Below, one piece after another: positions 43,242 through 53,801 of a stretch of 64,000 nt of DNA. Below the pieces are notes generated by a model, which saw only the letters and a program-made list of their open reading frames with translations, searched no databases and was not told the DNA's origin. This stretch comes from CAVQZC01 sp963718315 (GTDB lineage Bacteria; Actinomycetota; Thermoleophilia; Gaiellales; JAICJC01). The translations under genes and the position numbers were made by a program. The DNA is taken from assembly GCA_963718315.1 (NCBI GenBank), contig CAVQZC010000013.1, positions 682,001 through 746,000 on the forward strand. The letters run 5' to 3'. The number at the start of each line of letters is the position of its first letter. Position 1 is the first letter of the stretch.

Positions 43242-44426
43242 CTACCAGCCGCGGCCGCCGCGTCCACCCCTGCGACCCTTCCGGGACGTGTAGACCAGCA
43301 GCGGGGCGGCAACGGTCATGCCCTCCTTGCTGAACTCGTCCGTCAGGTCGAGGCGGCGGGCGATCCGGCTGACGTCGGCCTGCTGCTCCTTGGTCACCAG
43401 GGTGACGCCGGTGCCACCGCGACCGGCGCGGCCCGTGCGGCCGACCCGGTGCACGTAGCCCTTGTTGTCCTCGGGCGGGTCGTAGTTGATGACCATACTG
43501 ATCGACTGCAGGTCGAGGCCGCGCGCGGCCACATCGGTCGCGATCAGCGTCGTCACCTTGCCCGACTCGAACTGCTCCCAGGCACGCTCACGAGCCTGCT
43601 GGGGCATGTCGCCGTGCATCGCGGCTGCCCTGACGCCCTTGGCCTTGAGACGAGCGAGCAGGCGGTCGGCGCCGCGCTTGGTGCGGACAAAGACCAGAGC
43701 GTGGCCGTCCTCCTCGCCCAGTAGCCCGATCAGCGTGTCGAGCTTGGTGTCCTGCGTGACGGCGACGAACCGGTGGTCGACCTCCTCCACCGTCTCGGCG
43801 CCATCGCCGGACTCATGGCGGACCGGGTTGTCCGTGTAGGCGCTCGCCAGCCGCCCGACCTCGCCGTCGAGCGTGGCAGAGAAGAACATCGTCTGGCGTG
43901 AGTCCGGCAGCCGGCGGACGATGCGGTCGACCTGCGGCTGGAAGCCCATGTCGAGCATCCGGTCGGCCTCGTCGAGCACCAGGATCGAGACGTTGCGGAG
44001 ATCGATCATCTTCCGCGAGGCCAGATCCTCCAGCCGCCCCGGGGTGGCCACCAGCACGTGCGCCTCGGAGGCGCGCTTGCCCTGGCCGGTCAGGCGGGTG
44101 CCGCCGTAGGCGGTCGCCACCTTGAGGCCGCAGGCGGCGGAGATGTCATCGAGCTCCTCGCCCACCTGGGCGGCAAGCTCGCGCGTGGGCACGAGCACCA
44201 GCGCGGCCGGCGTCCTGGCGTCGGCGGCGATCCGCTCGACGATCGGGATCGCAAAGGCAAGCGTCTTGCCGGAGCCGGTGGGCGACTTCGCCAGCACGTC
44301 ACTGCCGGCGAGGGCGTCCTCCAACACCAGCCGCTGAATATGAAAAGGGGCGTCGATCTGGCGCAGGGCAAGCGCCTGCACAACGGGCGCGGACACGCCC
44401 AGCTCACGGAACGTGGGTTCACTCAT
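43242..44426 (-). CDS. DEAD-box ATP-dependent RNA helicase
   Basis: 394 aa. Q-motif region (DAPFHIQRLVLEDALAG), motif I SPTGSGKT (48-55), PTREL, TPGR, DEAD (152-155), SAT, and HRVGRTGRAGR near residue 350 are all present. A short Arg/Gly-rich tail (RKGRRGGRGGRG) should bind RNA. The protein resembles the RhlE/CsdA group that unwinds structured mRNA or rRNA, often induced by cold. A leader of more than 100 nt precedes the ATG at 44426; the open frame extending to 44573 has no good start. Confidence 0.93.
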   Translation of the reverse strand: MSEPTFRELGVSAPVVQALALRQIDAPFHIQRLVLEDALAGSDVLAKSPTGSGKTLAFAIPIVERIAADARTPAALVLVPTRELAAQVGEELDDISAACGLKVATAYGGTRLTGQGKRASEAHVLVATPGRLEDLASRKMIDLRNVSILVLDEADRMLDMGFQPQVDRIVRRLPDSRQTMFFSATLDGEVGRLASAYTDNPVRHESGDGAETVEEVDHRFVAVTQDTKLDTLIGLLGEEDGHALVFVRTKRGADRLLARLKAKGVRAAAMHGDMPQQARERAWEQFESGKVTTLIATDVAARGLDLQSISMVINYDPPEDNKGYVHRVGRTGRAGRGGTGVTLVTKEQQADVSRIARRLDLTDEFSKEGMTVAAPLLVYTSRKGRRGGRGGRGW

Positions 44427-44597
44427 GTATTCGGTTCTCCATCCTGGCCGCCGACGGCGACCGTCTCGATCGGGGAGGCGCCAACTCTCCCGCGACCATC
44501 TCGCCAGGAACTGGAACCTCACGGGGCGGCACTCCGCCCGTACCTGAAGAGTACCAGGAGGGTTCCCTGACACTCATATCCCCCGTATGGTGGATGC

Positions 44598-44786
44598 ATG
44601 CCTACCCCCGATCGCATCGTCGTCAGTGCCCACCCCTGCGAGCTCCACCGCGATGACGACGGCGGCGTCGACGTGTTCGCAGCCCTCAGCCGCCAGTTCT
44701 TCTGGGCCGACACGGTTATCCTCACGCCCGATGGCGTGGACGACGGCCGCGAGGACGAGGTGCTGGAAGGCGAGGTGGTGGGCTAG
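44598..44786 (+). CDS. Small acidic protein, uncertain
   Basis: 62 aa from an ATG. The sequence (DRIVVSAHPCELHRDDDGGV, then FFWADTVILTPDGVDDGRED) is acidic and reads like protein. It overlaps the first 56 nt of the amidase as started here. Nothing similar is known to me. It could be a real small gene or a shadow of the amidase leader. Confidence 0.35.
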   Translation: MPTPDRIVVSAHPCELHRDDDGGVDVFAALSRQFFWADTVILTPDGVDDGREDEVLEGEVVG

Positions 44787-45528
44787 CTCCACCACGCTGC
44801 TCGCGGTCGCCGGCCTGCTGGTGGCCGCGACCCCGACCGCAGCACGGAGCGGCGCTGCGGCACCCGTGCCGCACGCGTCGACCCCGGTCACGGTCGTCAT
44901 CGACCCTGGCCACAACCGCTATGCGAACCTCGGCCTGGAGCCGATCGGGCCGGGCTCGCACACGCTCAAGGTCAAGGACGGCGGCGGAACCTCAGGCGTG
45001 GTCACGCACCAGAGCGAGGCGAGCGTCAACCTGCGGATCGGGCTGCGCCTGCGCACGCTGCTGCTGGCGGCCGGAGGCGTCCGGGTGGTGATGACACGGA
45101 CGACCACCTGCTGCGTCAGCCGAGGCAACATCTACCGGGCCGAGATCGCCAACCACAACCACGCCGCGCTGTTCGTCCGGATCCACGCCGACGGATCGAC
45201 CAACCACGCGACCGCCGGCACCTCGATGCTCTACCCGGCGTGGCACAAGGGGTGGACCGACGACGTCTACAGCCGCAGCCTGCAGGCCGCCAGGATCATG
45301 CAGCCCTACATCGTGCGCGCACTGGGCTGGCCGAACCGCGGGCTCGTCGCCCGCGGCGACCTGACCGGATTCAACTGGTCGAACGTGCCCGTGATCCTGA
45401 CCGAGGTGGGCTTTCTCACCAACCCGGCGGAGGACCGTTCGCTGGCCACATTCCTGACCGTGAACAAGGCGGCCTGGGCTCTCCGGACGGGGATCCTGGC
45501 CGACCTCCACGCCCGCGGTTTGCGCTGA
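44731..45528 (+). CDS. Secreted N-acetylmuramoyl-L-alanine amidase (Amidase_3)
   Basis: 265 aa from the ATG at 44731. This start gives a basic leader followed by the hydrophobic core TTLLAVAGLLVAATPTA, a plausible signal peptide. The amidase fold has zinc ligands His in VVIDPGHNR, Glu in HQSEASVNLR and His in LFVRIHADGS, and the catalytic Glu in VILTEVGFLTN. It cleaves the stem peptide from muramic acid in peptidoglycan. It is a single-domain enzyme with no cell-wall-binding repeats. Confidence 0.85.
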   Translation: MAWTTAARTRCWKARWWASSTTLLAVAGLLVAATPTAARSGAAAPVPHASTPVTVVIDPGHNRYANLGLEPIGPGSHTLKVKDGGGTSGVVTHQSEASVNLRIGLRLRTLLLAAGGVRVVMTRTTTCCVSRGNIYRAEIANHNHAALFVRIHADGSTNHATAGTSMLYPAWHKGWTDDVYSRSLQAARIMQPYIVRALGWPNRGLVARGDLTGFNWSNVPVILTEVGFLTNPAEDRSLATFLTVNKAAWALRTGILADLHARGLR

Positions 45529-45563
45529 ATCGCCTCCGGTCTAAAGCGAACGTTCGAAATCGG

Positions 45564-45591
45564 TTGACGCAGGGGGTTCCACAAGTACCCT
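45564..45591 (+). promoter_or_regulatory. Promoter before the proline-rich membrane protein
   Basis: TTGACG (45564-45569) and TACCCT (45586-45591) are 16 nt apart. A CGAACGTTCG palindrome lies just upstream (45547-45556) and may be an operator. Confidence 0.4.
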
Positions 45592-45653
45592 CAAAGTGGT
45601 AAACCTACCGGGAGCGCGCCACGGGGGATGACCACGGCGCGGTCTCTCGGGTC

Positions 45654-46254
45654 ATGTTTCTTCGCATCTTGACAGCTCTCTCGCTCATCGCACTGGCTCC
45701 GCTCGGTTGGGTGGCGGCGTCGGCAGTCGCCGACCCCAATCCCCCGCCACCGCCGACGTGCACGCGAGCAGCTTGCCCGGAGCACACTTCACCGACCGCC
45801 GCCGACAGCACCTACACGCCGCCGCCCACCAGCTCCTACACACCGCCGCCGCACCAGTACCTACACACCGCCGCCAACAAGTTCCAACACGGCGCCGTGC
45901 GCAAGCTGCTTCACGACACCGACCAAGAAGACGCACAAGGTGGTCCACCACAAGCAGAAGCCACCACCGCACAAGGCCAAGCCACGGCCCGTCGTGCATC
46001 CGCACCTGGCCGCGGTTCACCCGTGGCAGCCGGCACCCCCTCCGGCACCCAAGAAGATCACGGCGATCGCCGCGACCAAGGCTCCAACCAAGACGGCGAG
46101 CGCGGCCGACGCGCCCACGTCAAGCTACTACTGGATGTTCCTTGCAGGAGGGGGACTGCTGATCGCGATCGCCACAGGTGTGGTGATCGCGTCATCCGGC
46201 ATCCGGTTCCGGCGGTCACGTGAGGGCCGCTCGGGCCACGCCTTCAACCGGTAG
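45654..46254 (+). pseudogene. Proline-rich exported membrane protein, one frameshift
   Basis: Signal peptide (ILTALSLIALAPLGWVAASAVA), then a Pro/Thr/Ser-rich stalk with repeats of TPPPTSSY. Near 45855 the frame slips by one base; the next frame continues the same repeat (TSTYTPPPTSSNTAP), then a Lys/His/Pro-rich stretch (THKVVHHKQKPPPHKAKP) and a C-terminal membrane helix (YYWMFLAGGGLLIAIATGVV). About 199 aa when joined. It looks like a wall-spanning stalk with a membrane anchor. It ends 11 nt before the giant repeat protein and may be expressed with it. Confidence 0.65.
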
Positions 46255-46265
46255 CCGTCACCAAC

Positions 46266-49200
46266 ATGGGCAGACGCACTCTTCTCCTGATCGTCGCGTG
46301 CACCGCGCTGGTAGCGGTCGCGGCGTCAAGCGCCGCAGCGGATCCGATCCCGATCACGGTCACGCCGCCGACAGATTTCGGCTCGGTGCTCGAGGGTCAG
46401 GCCTCGACCCCGCAGACCCTGACGATCCAGAACACCGGCGCCGCTGCGATCACGCTGAACCAGCTGACCCTCGCCGGAACCGACCCGGGGAGCTTCAGCA
46501 TCCCCGCCGCCGACGACGCCTGCTCGAACGCAACGCTCAACTCCGGCGACACCTGCGATTTCAACGTGGTCTTCAACCCGCCGTCCGGCGCCGGTGAGCG
46601 CGGCGTCCAGACGTCGTTGATCGACGTCGGCGACACCGCCGGCGACGACGCCCAGGAAGTCGACTTCTCAGGCACGGCAGTGGCGCCGCAGATCGACGTT
46701 CCCGCCAGCTTGCCGTTCGGCTCCGTCCAGCTCGGCCAGAGCTCGAGCCAGATCGTCACCGTCCAGAACGACGGTCAGGGCGAGCTCGACGTCACCACCC
46801 CGGCATCGCCTGGCGGCGACTTCACCGTCAGCCCGACCGGCACGACGTGCACGGGCGCGGGCGCCCAGCTCACCCCGGGCGACTCCTGCAACGTGAACGT
46901 GGTGTTCACGCCCTCGGCGACCGGCGACGAGAACGCAACGCTGGTGGTCCCGAGCAACGATCCCGACACCCCGAGCGCTCAGGTGCCGGTGTCCGGCACC
47001 GGGACGCAGGGCGCGGTCACGTTCGATCCGACCAGCCTCACGTTCACGACCCACCTGGGCACGACCAGCCCCTCGCAGACCATCTCGGTGCAGAACACCG
47101 GGACAGCGCCGCTCACCATCGCCGGACCCGGCAACGGGGTCAAGATCAACGGCACCAACCAGTCGAACTTCGCCGTCACCGGCGACGGCTGTACCAGCCA
47201 GACGCTGCAGGTCGGTGACAGCTGCGACGTCAGCATCTCGTTCACCACGACGGTCATGGCGCAGCGCACCGCCAACCTCCAGATCAAGGACGACGGCGCC
47301 GGCGGCACGCAGCTGGCGCCGCTCTCCGGTACCGGCATCCAGTCCGGCCCGGTGACCGTGACCCCGACCTCGAACAACTTCGGCTCGGTGGCCGAGGGAT
47401 CGAGCTCCTCCGCCCAGACGTTCACGTTCACGAACACCGGTGGAGACACCGTGACGTTCCCCAACGCGCCCGGCACCTTCAGCCTCACCGGCACCAACCC
47501 CGGCGACTTCTCGACCGCCAACGACGGCTGCTCGGGCCAGACGATCGGCGCCGGCGACACCTGCTCGGTCGACGTCACGTTCAGCCCGCCGGTGGGAGCC
47601 GGCGTCCGCGGAGCGCGCAGTGCGACCCTGTCGGTGACCGGCGGCTTCGTCAACAGCCCGCTGACGGTCAAGCTGACCGGCACGGCCACCGCCCCGGCGA
47701 TCTCCGTGCCCTCCACCGTCAACTTCGGAAACGTCGCGGTCGGCGGCCAGCCCGGCCAGCAGACCGTGACGGTCAAGAACAACGGCGCGGGAACCCTGAC
47801 GATCGGCCAGATCGGCGCGCCCTCCGGAGCCGGCTTCTCGATCGTCACCGACGGCTGCTCCAACACCGGCCTCACCGCCGGCCAGACCTGCAGCGTCGTC
47901 CTCCAGTTCCAGCCCTCGTCGACAGGCGCCGCCACCGGCACCCTGCAGATCCCGCACAACGACCCCGACACGACGAACCCCGTCTCGATCTCGCTGACCG
48001 CCAACGGCACCCAGGTCGGCCCGGTGACGATCTCACCGACGTCGGCGACGTTCGGATCGGTGGTCGAGGGCAGCAGCTCGCTGCCGAAGACGTTCACCGT
48101 CACCAACACCGGCACGGCACCCCTGACCGGGCTGAGCGTGGGCCTGGGCGGCAGCGGCCAGAGCAACTTCACGATCACGACCGACAACTGCAGCCCTTCG
48201 GGCACCACGGTGAATCCCGGCAAGTCGTGCACCTTCAAGGTCGAGTTCACACCCGCCCAGGGCGCAGGGGTGCGTGGCCCCCAGACGGCCACGGTTACCG
48301 TCTCCGGACCGACCAACGCCTCCGGGCTGCCGCAGTCCCTCGGACTGTCGGGCACGGCCACGGCTCCCACCATCAGCCTCCCGGCCAGCTACGACTTCGG
48401 CAACGTCCCGATCGGCCAGACCGCGACGCACGCGATCACGGTGAAGAACACCGGCTCGGGCACGCTCGACGTCACCGGGCAGAAGATCACGTCGCCGGGC
48501 TTCTCCGTCTCCACCGACGGCTGCGCGGCTCCCACCGGTCTGCTGGCCGCCGGAGACTCGTGCACCATCACCGTCCAGTTCCAGTCCACCGAGGTGGGCA
48601 CCGCGAGCGGGACGCTGAGCGTGCCGAACAACGACCCCGATGCGGCCCATCCGGCGCAGGTGTCGCTGAGCGCCACCGGCACGATGGCCGGCCCGGTCAC
48701 GGTGACTCCGGGCACCAAGACGTTCAGCTCCCAGGTTGAGGGCACCACCTCGGCGGCCCAGACGTTCACGGTCACCAACACGGGCACCGCGCCGGTCGCG
48801 CTGGGACCGCCTCCGGTCGTCTCGCTGGGCGGCGCCTCTCCCGGCAGCTTCACCCTCTCGGGGAACACCTGCGCGAGCCTGACCCAGCTGGGCGCGGCGA
48901 AGTCGTGCGTCTTCAAGGTCGCGTTCTCACCGCCGGTGGCGGCGGGCACCCGCGGCGCGCAGAACGCGTCGGTCACCGTCAACGGCGGCGCAGATCTGCC
49001 GCAGACCGTGCCGCTGTCCGGCACGGCGACGTCGCCGACCCTGAGCATCCCGAACAGCGTCGGCTTCGGCAGCACCCTGGTGGGCACGCCGGTCTCAAAC
49101 AAGGTGACCATCTCCAACACCGGCACCGGGACGCTCAACGTCGCCTTCCAGAACATCACGGGGGCCGGGTTCTCGGTCGGCACCAACGGCTGCGCCGGGA

Positions 49201-51256
49201 CGGCCGGCAACCTGACCGCCGGCAAGAGCTGCTCGATCACGGTCGTGTTCAACCCGTCGTCCCCCGGCGCGGCGAGTGGCACGCTGAAGGTGACCGACAA
49301 CGACCCCGACTCGCCCAATCCCGCGTCGGTGTCCCTGACCGGCACCGGCACCCAGATCGGCCCGGTCACCCTCGGCCCCGGCTCGAACAACTTCGGATCC
49401 CAGCTCGAGGGCACGCAGCTCGAACCCGCAGACGTTCACCGTCACGAACACCGGCACGGCCACGCTGACCGTCGGCAAGGTCTCGCTGGGCGGCGCCAAC
49501 GCCGGCAGCTTCGCGCTCAAGAACGACAACTGCACCGCCGCCCACGTCACGGGTGGCGCCGCCTGCACCTTCCAGGTTGTCTTCTCACCGCCGGTTGGGG
49601 CCGGCGTCCGTGGCACTCGCAGCGCCAGCGTCTCGGTGACGGGCAACGCACCAAGCATGCCCGGGCCGTCGACGCTGACCGGCCTCGCGACCGCCCCGCA
49701 GATCGGCGTGCCGGGCAACGTCGTCGACTTCGGCAACGTGCCGGTCGGCACCACCGCCCAGCAGCAGGTCGCGGTCACCAACACCGGCCAGGGAACGCTG
49801 GTGGTCGGCGCGGTGAGCACGATGGGCAGCGGCTTCTCGGTGGCGAACAACGGCTGCGCCGGCGCCAACGGAACGCTGAACGCGAACCAGAGCTGCAACA
49901 TCACGGTCGCCTACCAGTCGACCAACCCGGGATCGGCGACCGGCGCGCTGCAGGTCTCGAGCAACGATCCGGACGTCTCCGGCACGACGCCGGTGACCCT
50001 GACCGCCACCGGCACCCAGCCGTCCGTCAGCATCACCGGCAACACGGCCTTCAGCACCGCCGTGGGAACCACCAGCAGCCCGCAGGCGATCACCGTGCAC
50101 AACACGGGCAACGCACCCCTCAAGATCACCACGGTCTCGCTGGGCGGGGCGAACCCGACATCGTTCGCGAAGTCCAGCGACGGCTGTTCGAGCCAGTCGG
50201 TGGCAGCAGGGAACACGTGCGTCATCAACGTCACCTTCACTGCCAGCGACAGCAGCCCCAAGTCCGCCACCCTGGCCGTCGCCGACAACGCACCGGGTAG
50301 CCCCCACACCCAGGCGCTGAGCGGAACCGCCCTCGTGCCCGGCATCTCGCTCACGCCCGGGATCCGAGGCGTTCTCGCCGACGCAGATCGGCGTCAAGAG
50401 CCCGACCAGGACGGTGACGGTGAAGAACACCGGGACCGCCCCCCTGAAGATCGGGACGATCACCCTGGGGGGTGTTGGACCGACCAACTTCCTCAAGGGC
50501 ACCGGCGCCGGCGACACCTGCACCGGCAAGTCGATCGCGGTCAACAACACGTGCGTCGTGACCCTGAACTTCGTGCCGGCCGGATCCGGCAGCCACACGG
50601 CTGACCTGGTGATCCCGAACAACTCGGGGCAGACGGCGGACGTGTCGATGGCCGGAACCGGCGATGTGCCGCCCAGCGCCACCTCGATGACCGTCGCGAT
50701 CGGCTGCGACTCGTCGAAGATCACGTGGACGCAACCGACCGGGCAGGTTCAGTTCAACGGCATCAAGGTCCTCATCAACCCCGACCACGCACCGACGTCG
50801 CCGACCGACGGCACCAGCCTCGCTCATCCCAACGGGTACGTCATGCAGACCGGGATGACGCACTTCCATACGTTCTACTACGCGGCCTACGACGTGTACT
50901 CGTGGTACAACGACGCCTCCAAGCTGGTCTACGCGAAGGCGGTGCAGGGCTCCGGCCACACGGGCTACATCTGCGCCCCGCGCAACCACGGCGGGACGAC
51001 CGACCTGACGCCGCTGGTGAACTGGCTCTCCTACGCCTCAGGCGCGAAGTACTCGGTGCTGCTCCAGCAGAACGGCAAGACGATCCAGGTCGTCTTCCCG
51101 ACCGGTCTCTCCTACCAGTTCCCGTCGAGCTGGAGCTACGGGGGATCGACCCATTCCTTCCAGAAGGGCCAGTCCTACTTCATGTACCTCTACGCCTACA
51201 CCGCAGCGAAGCCGGACGGCTTCCTGATCGGCCAGGCGCAGTTCTCGGAGCAGTAG
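46266..51256 (+). pseudogene. Giant secreted repeat protein (choice-of-anchor D type), two frameshifts
   Basis: About 1,660 aa when joined. Signal peptide (LLLIVACTALVAVAASSAAA), then 13 Ig-like repeats of about 105-120 aa, each beginning like PTSNNFGSVAEGSSSSAQTF and continuing TNTG. Two kinds alternate: one starting GPVTVTP and carrying PPVGAGVRGARSA, the other starting APxISVP and carrying NNDPD. Frame breaks near 49424 and 50365 each cost one base, and the repeats continue across both. The last 190 residues are a different domain (GCDSSKITWTQPTGQVQFNG to the end) with many Tyr and Trp. These ASH/HYDIN-like repeats form long surface rods. No anchor is visible at the end. Confidence 0.8.
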
Positions 51257-51274
51257 CGGCTCGCAGGGGCGGAG

Positions 51275-51302
51275 CCTGGTCCGTAGCGGCTAGGGGACCA
51301 GG
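51275..51302. terminator. Bidirectional hairpin between convergent genes
   Basis: CCTGGTCC (51275-51282) pairs with GGACCAGG (51295-51302) around a 12-nt loop, between the repeat protein and the mannosyltransferase, overlapping the latter's stop codon. Confidence 0.5.
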
Positions 51303-52363
51303 TACCCGAGCGCCACGTAGGCGAACGCGATCACCTGCACGACGGGTGCGAAGACGATGAACGCGCGGTGGATGGTCGGCTTGCGGATGCCGATGTCCGC
51401 CAGCGCGAAGAAGACGGGGAAGGCCAGCAGGCCGAACCGGCCGGACGACTGCAGGACGCCGGCCAGCAAGGGCAGCGCGAAGATCCCCGCGACGTAGGTG
51501 ACGTCCTCCCAGCGGTGCGCCGCGAAGATGCGGCGGCGGAAGATCGGGATCAGCAGGGCGAGGTAGGTGATCACCGTGACCGCGCTGATCAGGTGGGTCA
51601 GGCGGCCGGTCATCACGAACTGGTAGATCTCGTCCCCCAGAGCGAACGGCGGGAAGGACGGATGGCCGCCCCAGCGGCTCTGGGCGTGGACGAACGCAAG
51701 GGGATCTCCGACCACGTGCTGCAGCCAGCCCGCGTACAGGGCCACCCCCACAGCCGGCGCGACGGCCGCCAGAGCCGAACCCCATGTCCGCCGACGCCAG
51801 GCGACCAGGGCCAGCGGGACGATCAGCGCCAGCCCGTTCACGCGGGCCAGCCCGGCACAGATGCCGAGCGGGATCGCGAGCCAGTCCTTGCGGCGGTCGG
51901 AGCAGACGAACAGCCAGACCGCGAGGGCGAGGAACACTCCCTCGCTGTAGGCGAGCGCCAGCGCGAACCCGTACGGCGAGAGCACCAGGTACAGAACCCC
52001 GCGCCACGCGCGCTCCTGACCGAGCCGGTCGCGGCCGAGCACGAACATGCCCCACAGCGCCGCCAGGCAGGCCAGGTTCGAGACCAGCAGGGCGGCGCCG
52101 GCGTTGCCCAGCACCCCGCCGGCGTCGACGACGTGGATCAGCATCGGGTAGAGCGGGAAGAAGGCGACCGTGCGGCCGGCCGAGTAGCCGTGGTGGGCGA
52201 TCTTGATGTAGTAGGCGCTGTCCCAGCCGGTCAGCGCGACCCACGGTTGGTGCTGCCAGGATGCCAGCGTCCGGTGCCACCCGAGCTGGCTGGTCAGGAA
52301 CACGCCCAGCCCGATGATGACGACACGGCTGGCGCACCAGAGCACGAGCACGCGACGCCACAT
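51290..52363 (-). CDS. PIG-V-like mannosyltransferase, membrane protein
   Basis: 357 aa from the ATG at 52363; an in-frame ATG at 52417 would reach the tRNA gene and is less likely. About ten membrane segments. The first luminal loop has GWDSAYYIKIAHHGY, matching the W-D-x-x-Y pattern of the PIG-V/GT76 family, and FFPLYPMLI follows. These use polyprenyl-phosphate mannose on the outer face of the membrane. The acceptor here is unknown; glycosylation of the abundant secreted proteins is possible. Confidence 0.8.
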   Translation of the reverse strand: MWRRVLVLWCASRVVIIGLGVFLTSQLGWHRTLASWQHQPWVALTGWDSAYYIKIAHHGYSAGRTVAFFPLYPMLIHVVDAGGVLGNAGAALLVSNLACLAALWGMFVLGRDRLGQERAWRGVLYLVLSPYGFALALAYSEGVFLALAVWLFVCSDRRKDWLAIPLGICAGLARVNGLALIVPLALVAWRRRTWGSALAAVAPAVGVALYAGWLQHVVGDPLAFVHAQSRWGGHPSFPPFALGDEIYQFVMTGRLTHLISAVTVITYLALLIPIFRRRIFAAHRWEDVTYVAGIFALPLLAGVLQSSGRFGLLAFPVFFALADIGIRKPTIHRAFIVFAPVVQVIAFAYVALGYLVP

Positions 52364-52417
52364 GGCGCGGTATCGTACTGAGGAAGCGCGCCTCGCGCCG
52401 ACGAGGTGAGCAGGCAT

Positions 52418-52507
52418 GGAGAGGTGGCCGAGTGGCTGAAGGCGCCCGCCTGCTAAGTGGGTCTGGGGGGTAAACCTCCAGCGAGGGTTCGAATCCCTCC
52501 CTCTCCG
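52418..52507 (+). tRNA. tRNA-Ser (anticodon GCT)
   Basis: 90 nt. Acceptor stem GGAGAGG / CCTCTCC, D-loop GGCCGAGTGGCTGAAGG, anticodon loop CTGCTAA with GCT, a long class II variable arm (GGGTCTGGGGGGTAAACCTCC, shortened here), T-loop GGTTCGAATCC, and discriminator G. CCA is not encoded. It reads AGC and AGT codons. Confidence 0.96.
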
Positions 52508-52575
52508 TCAGGTCGAATCGACAGCGGTCACAGGCATGGGCCGACGACCCTGCCGCGTACCGGCGGCGTCCCACG

Positions 52576-52908
52576 TCAGCGCGACGTGGAAGCTGCTGCG
52601 CGCCCCGGCTCGGTGTCCTGCGGCTGGGGCGGGCGCACGTCCCAGAGGTTCACGGTGGCGAGCTCCTCGCTGGCCACCGGAGCGTGCCGCTCACGCTGTG
52701 GGCGCTCCGACAGACGAAGCCAGATCCAGCGCAGGCCGAGGCAGAAGAGCAGCAGCAGGCAGACGCCGACGGCGACGCCCGTGACGGCACGGTCGCCGGA
52801 CGCGGCGCCGCGCAGCAGGAAGGTGCCGTACCAGCCAACCGCGGCACCTCCACACGCTCCAATCACAGTGATCGCGATCCCCATCACGACCAGCAACGCC
52901 CGTTTCAC
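52576..52908 (-). CDS. Small membrane protein, two segments
   Basis: 110 aa with two hydrophobic segments (VVMGIAITVIGACGGAAVGW and VTGVAVGVCLLLLFCLGLRW) joined by a short loop, then a charged cytoplasmic tail with ELATVNLWDVRPPQPQD. No known family is recognised. It stands alone between the tRNA and the potassium channel. Confidence 0.6.
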   Translation of the reverse strand: MKRALLVVMGIAITVIGACGGAAVGWYGTFLLRGAASGDRAVTGVAVGVCLLLLFCLGLRWIWLRLSERPQRERHAPVASEELATVNLWDVRPPQPQDTEPGRAAASTSR

Positions 52909-52969
52909 TCCAGCTGTCCCTTCTCCGCCCGACGTCCGCTTCGGGACGGACCGCCAATCCTAGCGCGAG

Positions 52970-53656
52970 TCAGCCGCCGATGGCATCGTCGGGCTCAGCA
53001 GCGTCCGCTTGCCGCACTGGAACCAGGCGGCTGACGATCGCAGCCACCACCGTGACCAGGTAGATCTGCCCGATCAGAGCCTCGAACGCCGACAGCGTAT
53101 GCCCGAGATTCGAGCCCGCCGTGAAGTCGCCATACCCCACGGTGGTCATCGTGATGAAGCTGAAGTAGACGGCGTTCGATGGGGTGGCGGGCGCGCCGCC
53201 GGCGAAGAATGCATGATTGGTGAGCCGGTCGATGGCCACGTACATCGACGCGAAGAAGAGTCCCAGCAGCAGGTACAGGCAGAGCACCCCGGCGACGACC
53301 GTCAGGGTGACCGTGCGCGTCCGCCGGATATTCCTCAACAGCCCGAGAACAACCGAGGTCGGCGCCGCCGCGATCAGCAACGCATTGGCGATCGAGGTAA
53401 GCCCCTCGACCCGTGCGCTATTGCTGGAGAGCGAAGCAAACACAATTGCGACGACGATGGCCGCAATCAGCGCGATGGCGACCCGCATCACCGGCCGGCG
53501 CACCTCGCCCGCCTCCAGCGCCAGCAGCAGCGTGATGCCGACGAGGATCGTGCCGAAGGCGCGCTGGACGTCGCCCGGACCGGCAATGCCTTCGAAGAAG
53601 AAGGTTGCGATCAGCGCCAGGAGAAGCAGGCCGAACCGTTGCTGAGAGCTTCGCAC
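52970..53656 (-). CDS. Potassium channel family protein
   Basis: 228 aa from a GTG at 53656; a longer frame exists but reads as Arg-rich shadow. Several membrane segments precede a pore region with the selectivity filter TTVGYGDF (171-178), followed by a last helix. There is no RCK/TrkA-N domain, so gating is not by nucleotide through that domain. It probably lets potassium pass the membrane and fits with the kdp operon 1.1 kb away. Confidence 0.83.
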   Translation of the reverse strand: MRSSQQRFGLLLLALIATFFFEGIAGPGDVQRAFGTILVGITLLLALEAGEVRRPVMRVAIALIAAIVVAIVFASLSSNSARVEGLTSIANALLIAAAPTSVVLGLLRNIRRTRTVTLTVVAGVLCLYLLLGLFFASMYVAIDRLTNHAFFAGGAPATPSNAVYFSFITMTTVGYGDFTAGSNLGHTLSAFEALIGQIYLVTVVAAIVSRLVPVRQADAAEPDDAIGG

Positions 53657-53801
53657 CCTCGGTAGTTCGCCGTGAAGGCGCGGATTCTTGCGTGCGTGGT
53701 ACGCTCGCCGCTGGTGTGCCGGGAAGCCTGGTCGGCGTCGCTCACCATGCCGCTGCCGCACCCGCCTACCCACGCGCCCCCTGACTCCCACGGGTGCCGC
53801 G

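Noticed and set aside
45547..45556. CGAACGTTCG as a LexA (SOS) box
   Set aside because: Actinobacterial SOS boxes are GAAC-4 nt-GTTC; here the arms are fused without the spacer.
52364..52417. Mannosyltransferase start at 52417
   Set aside because: It would place the start codon directly against the tRNA gene and add a non-membrane leader; the ATG at 52363 fits the family better.
53688..53801. Exchanger start at 53688
   Set aside because: The added residues are Arg/Cys/Pro-rich and occupy the divergent promoter region.
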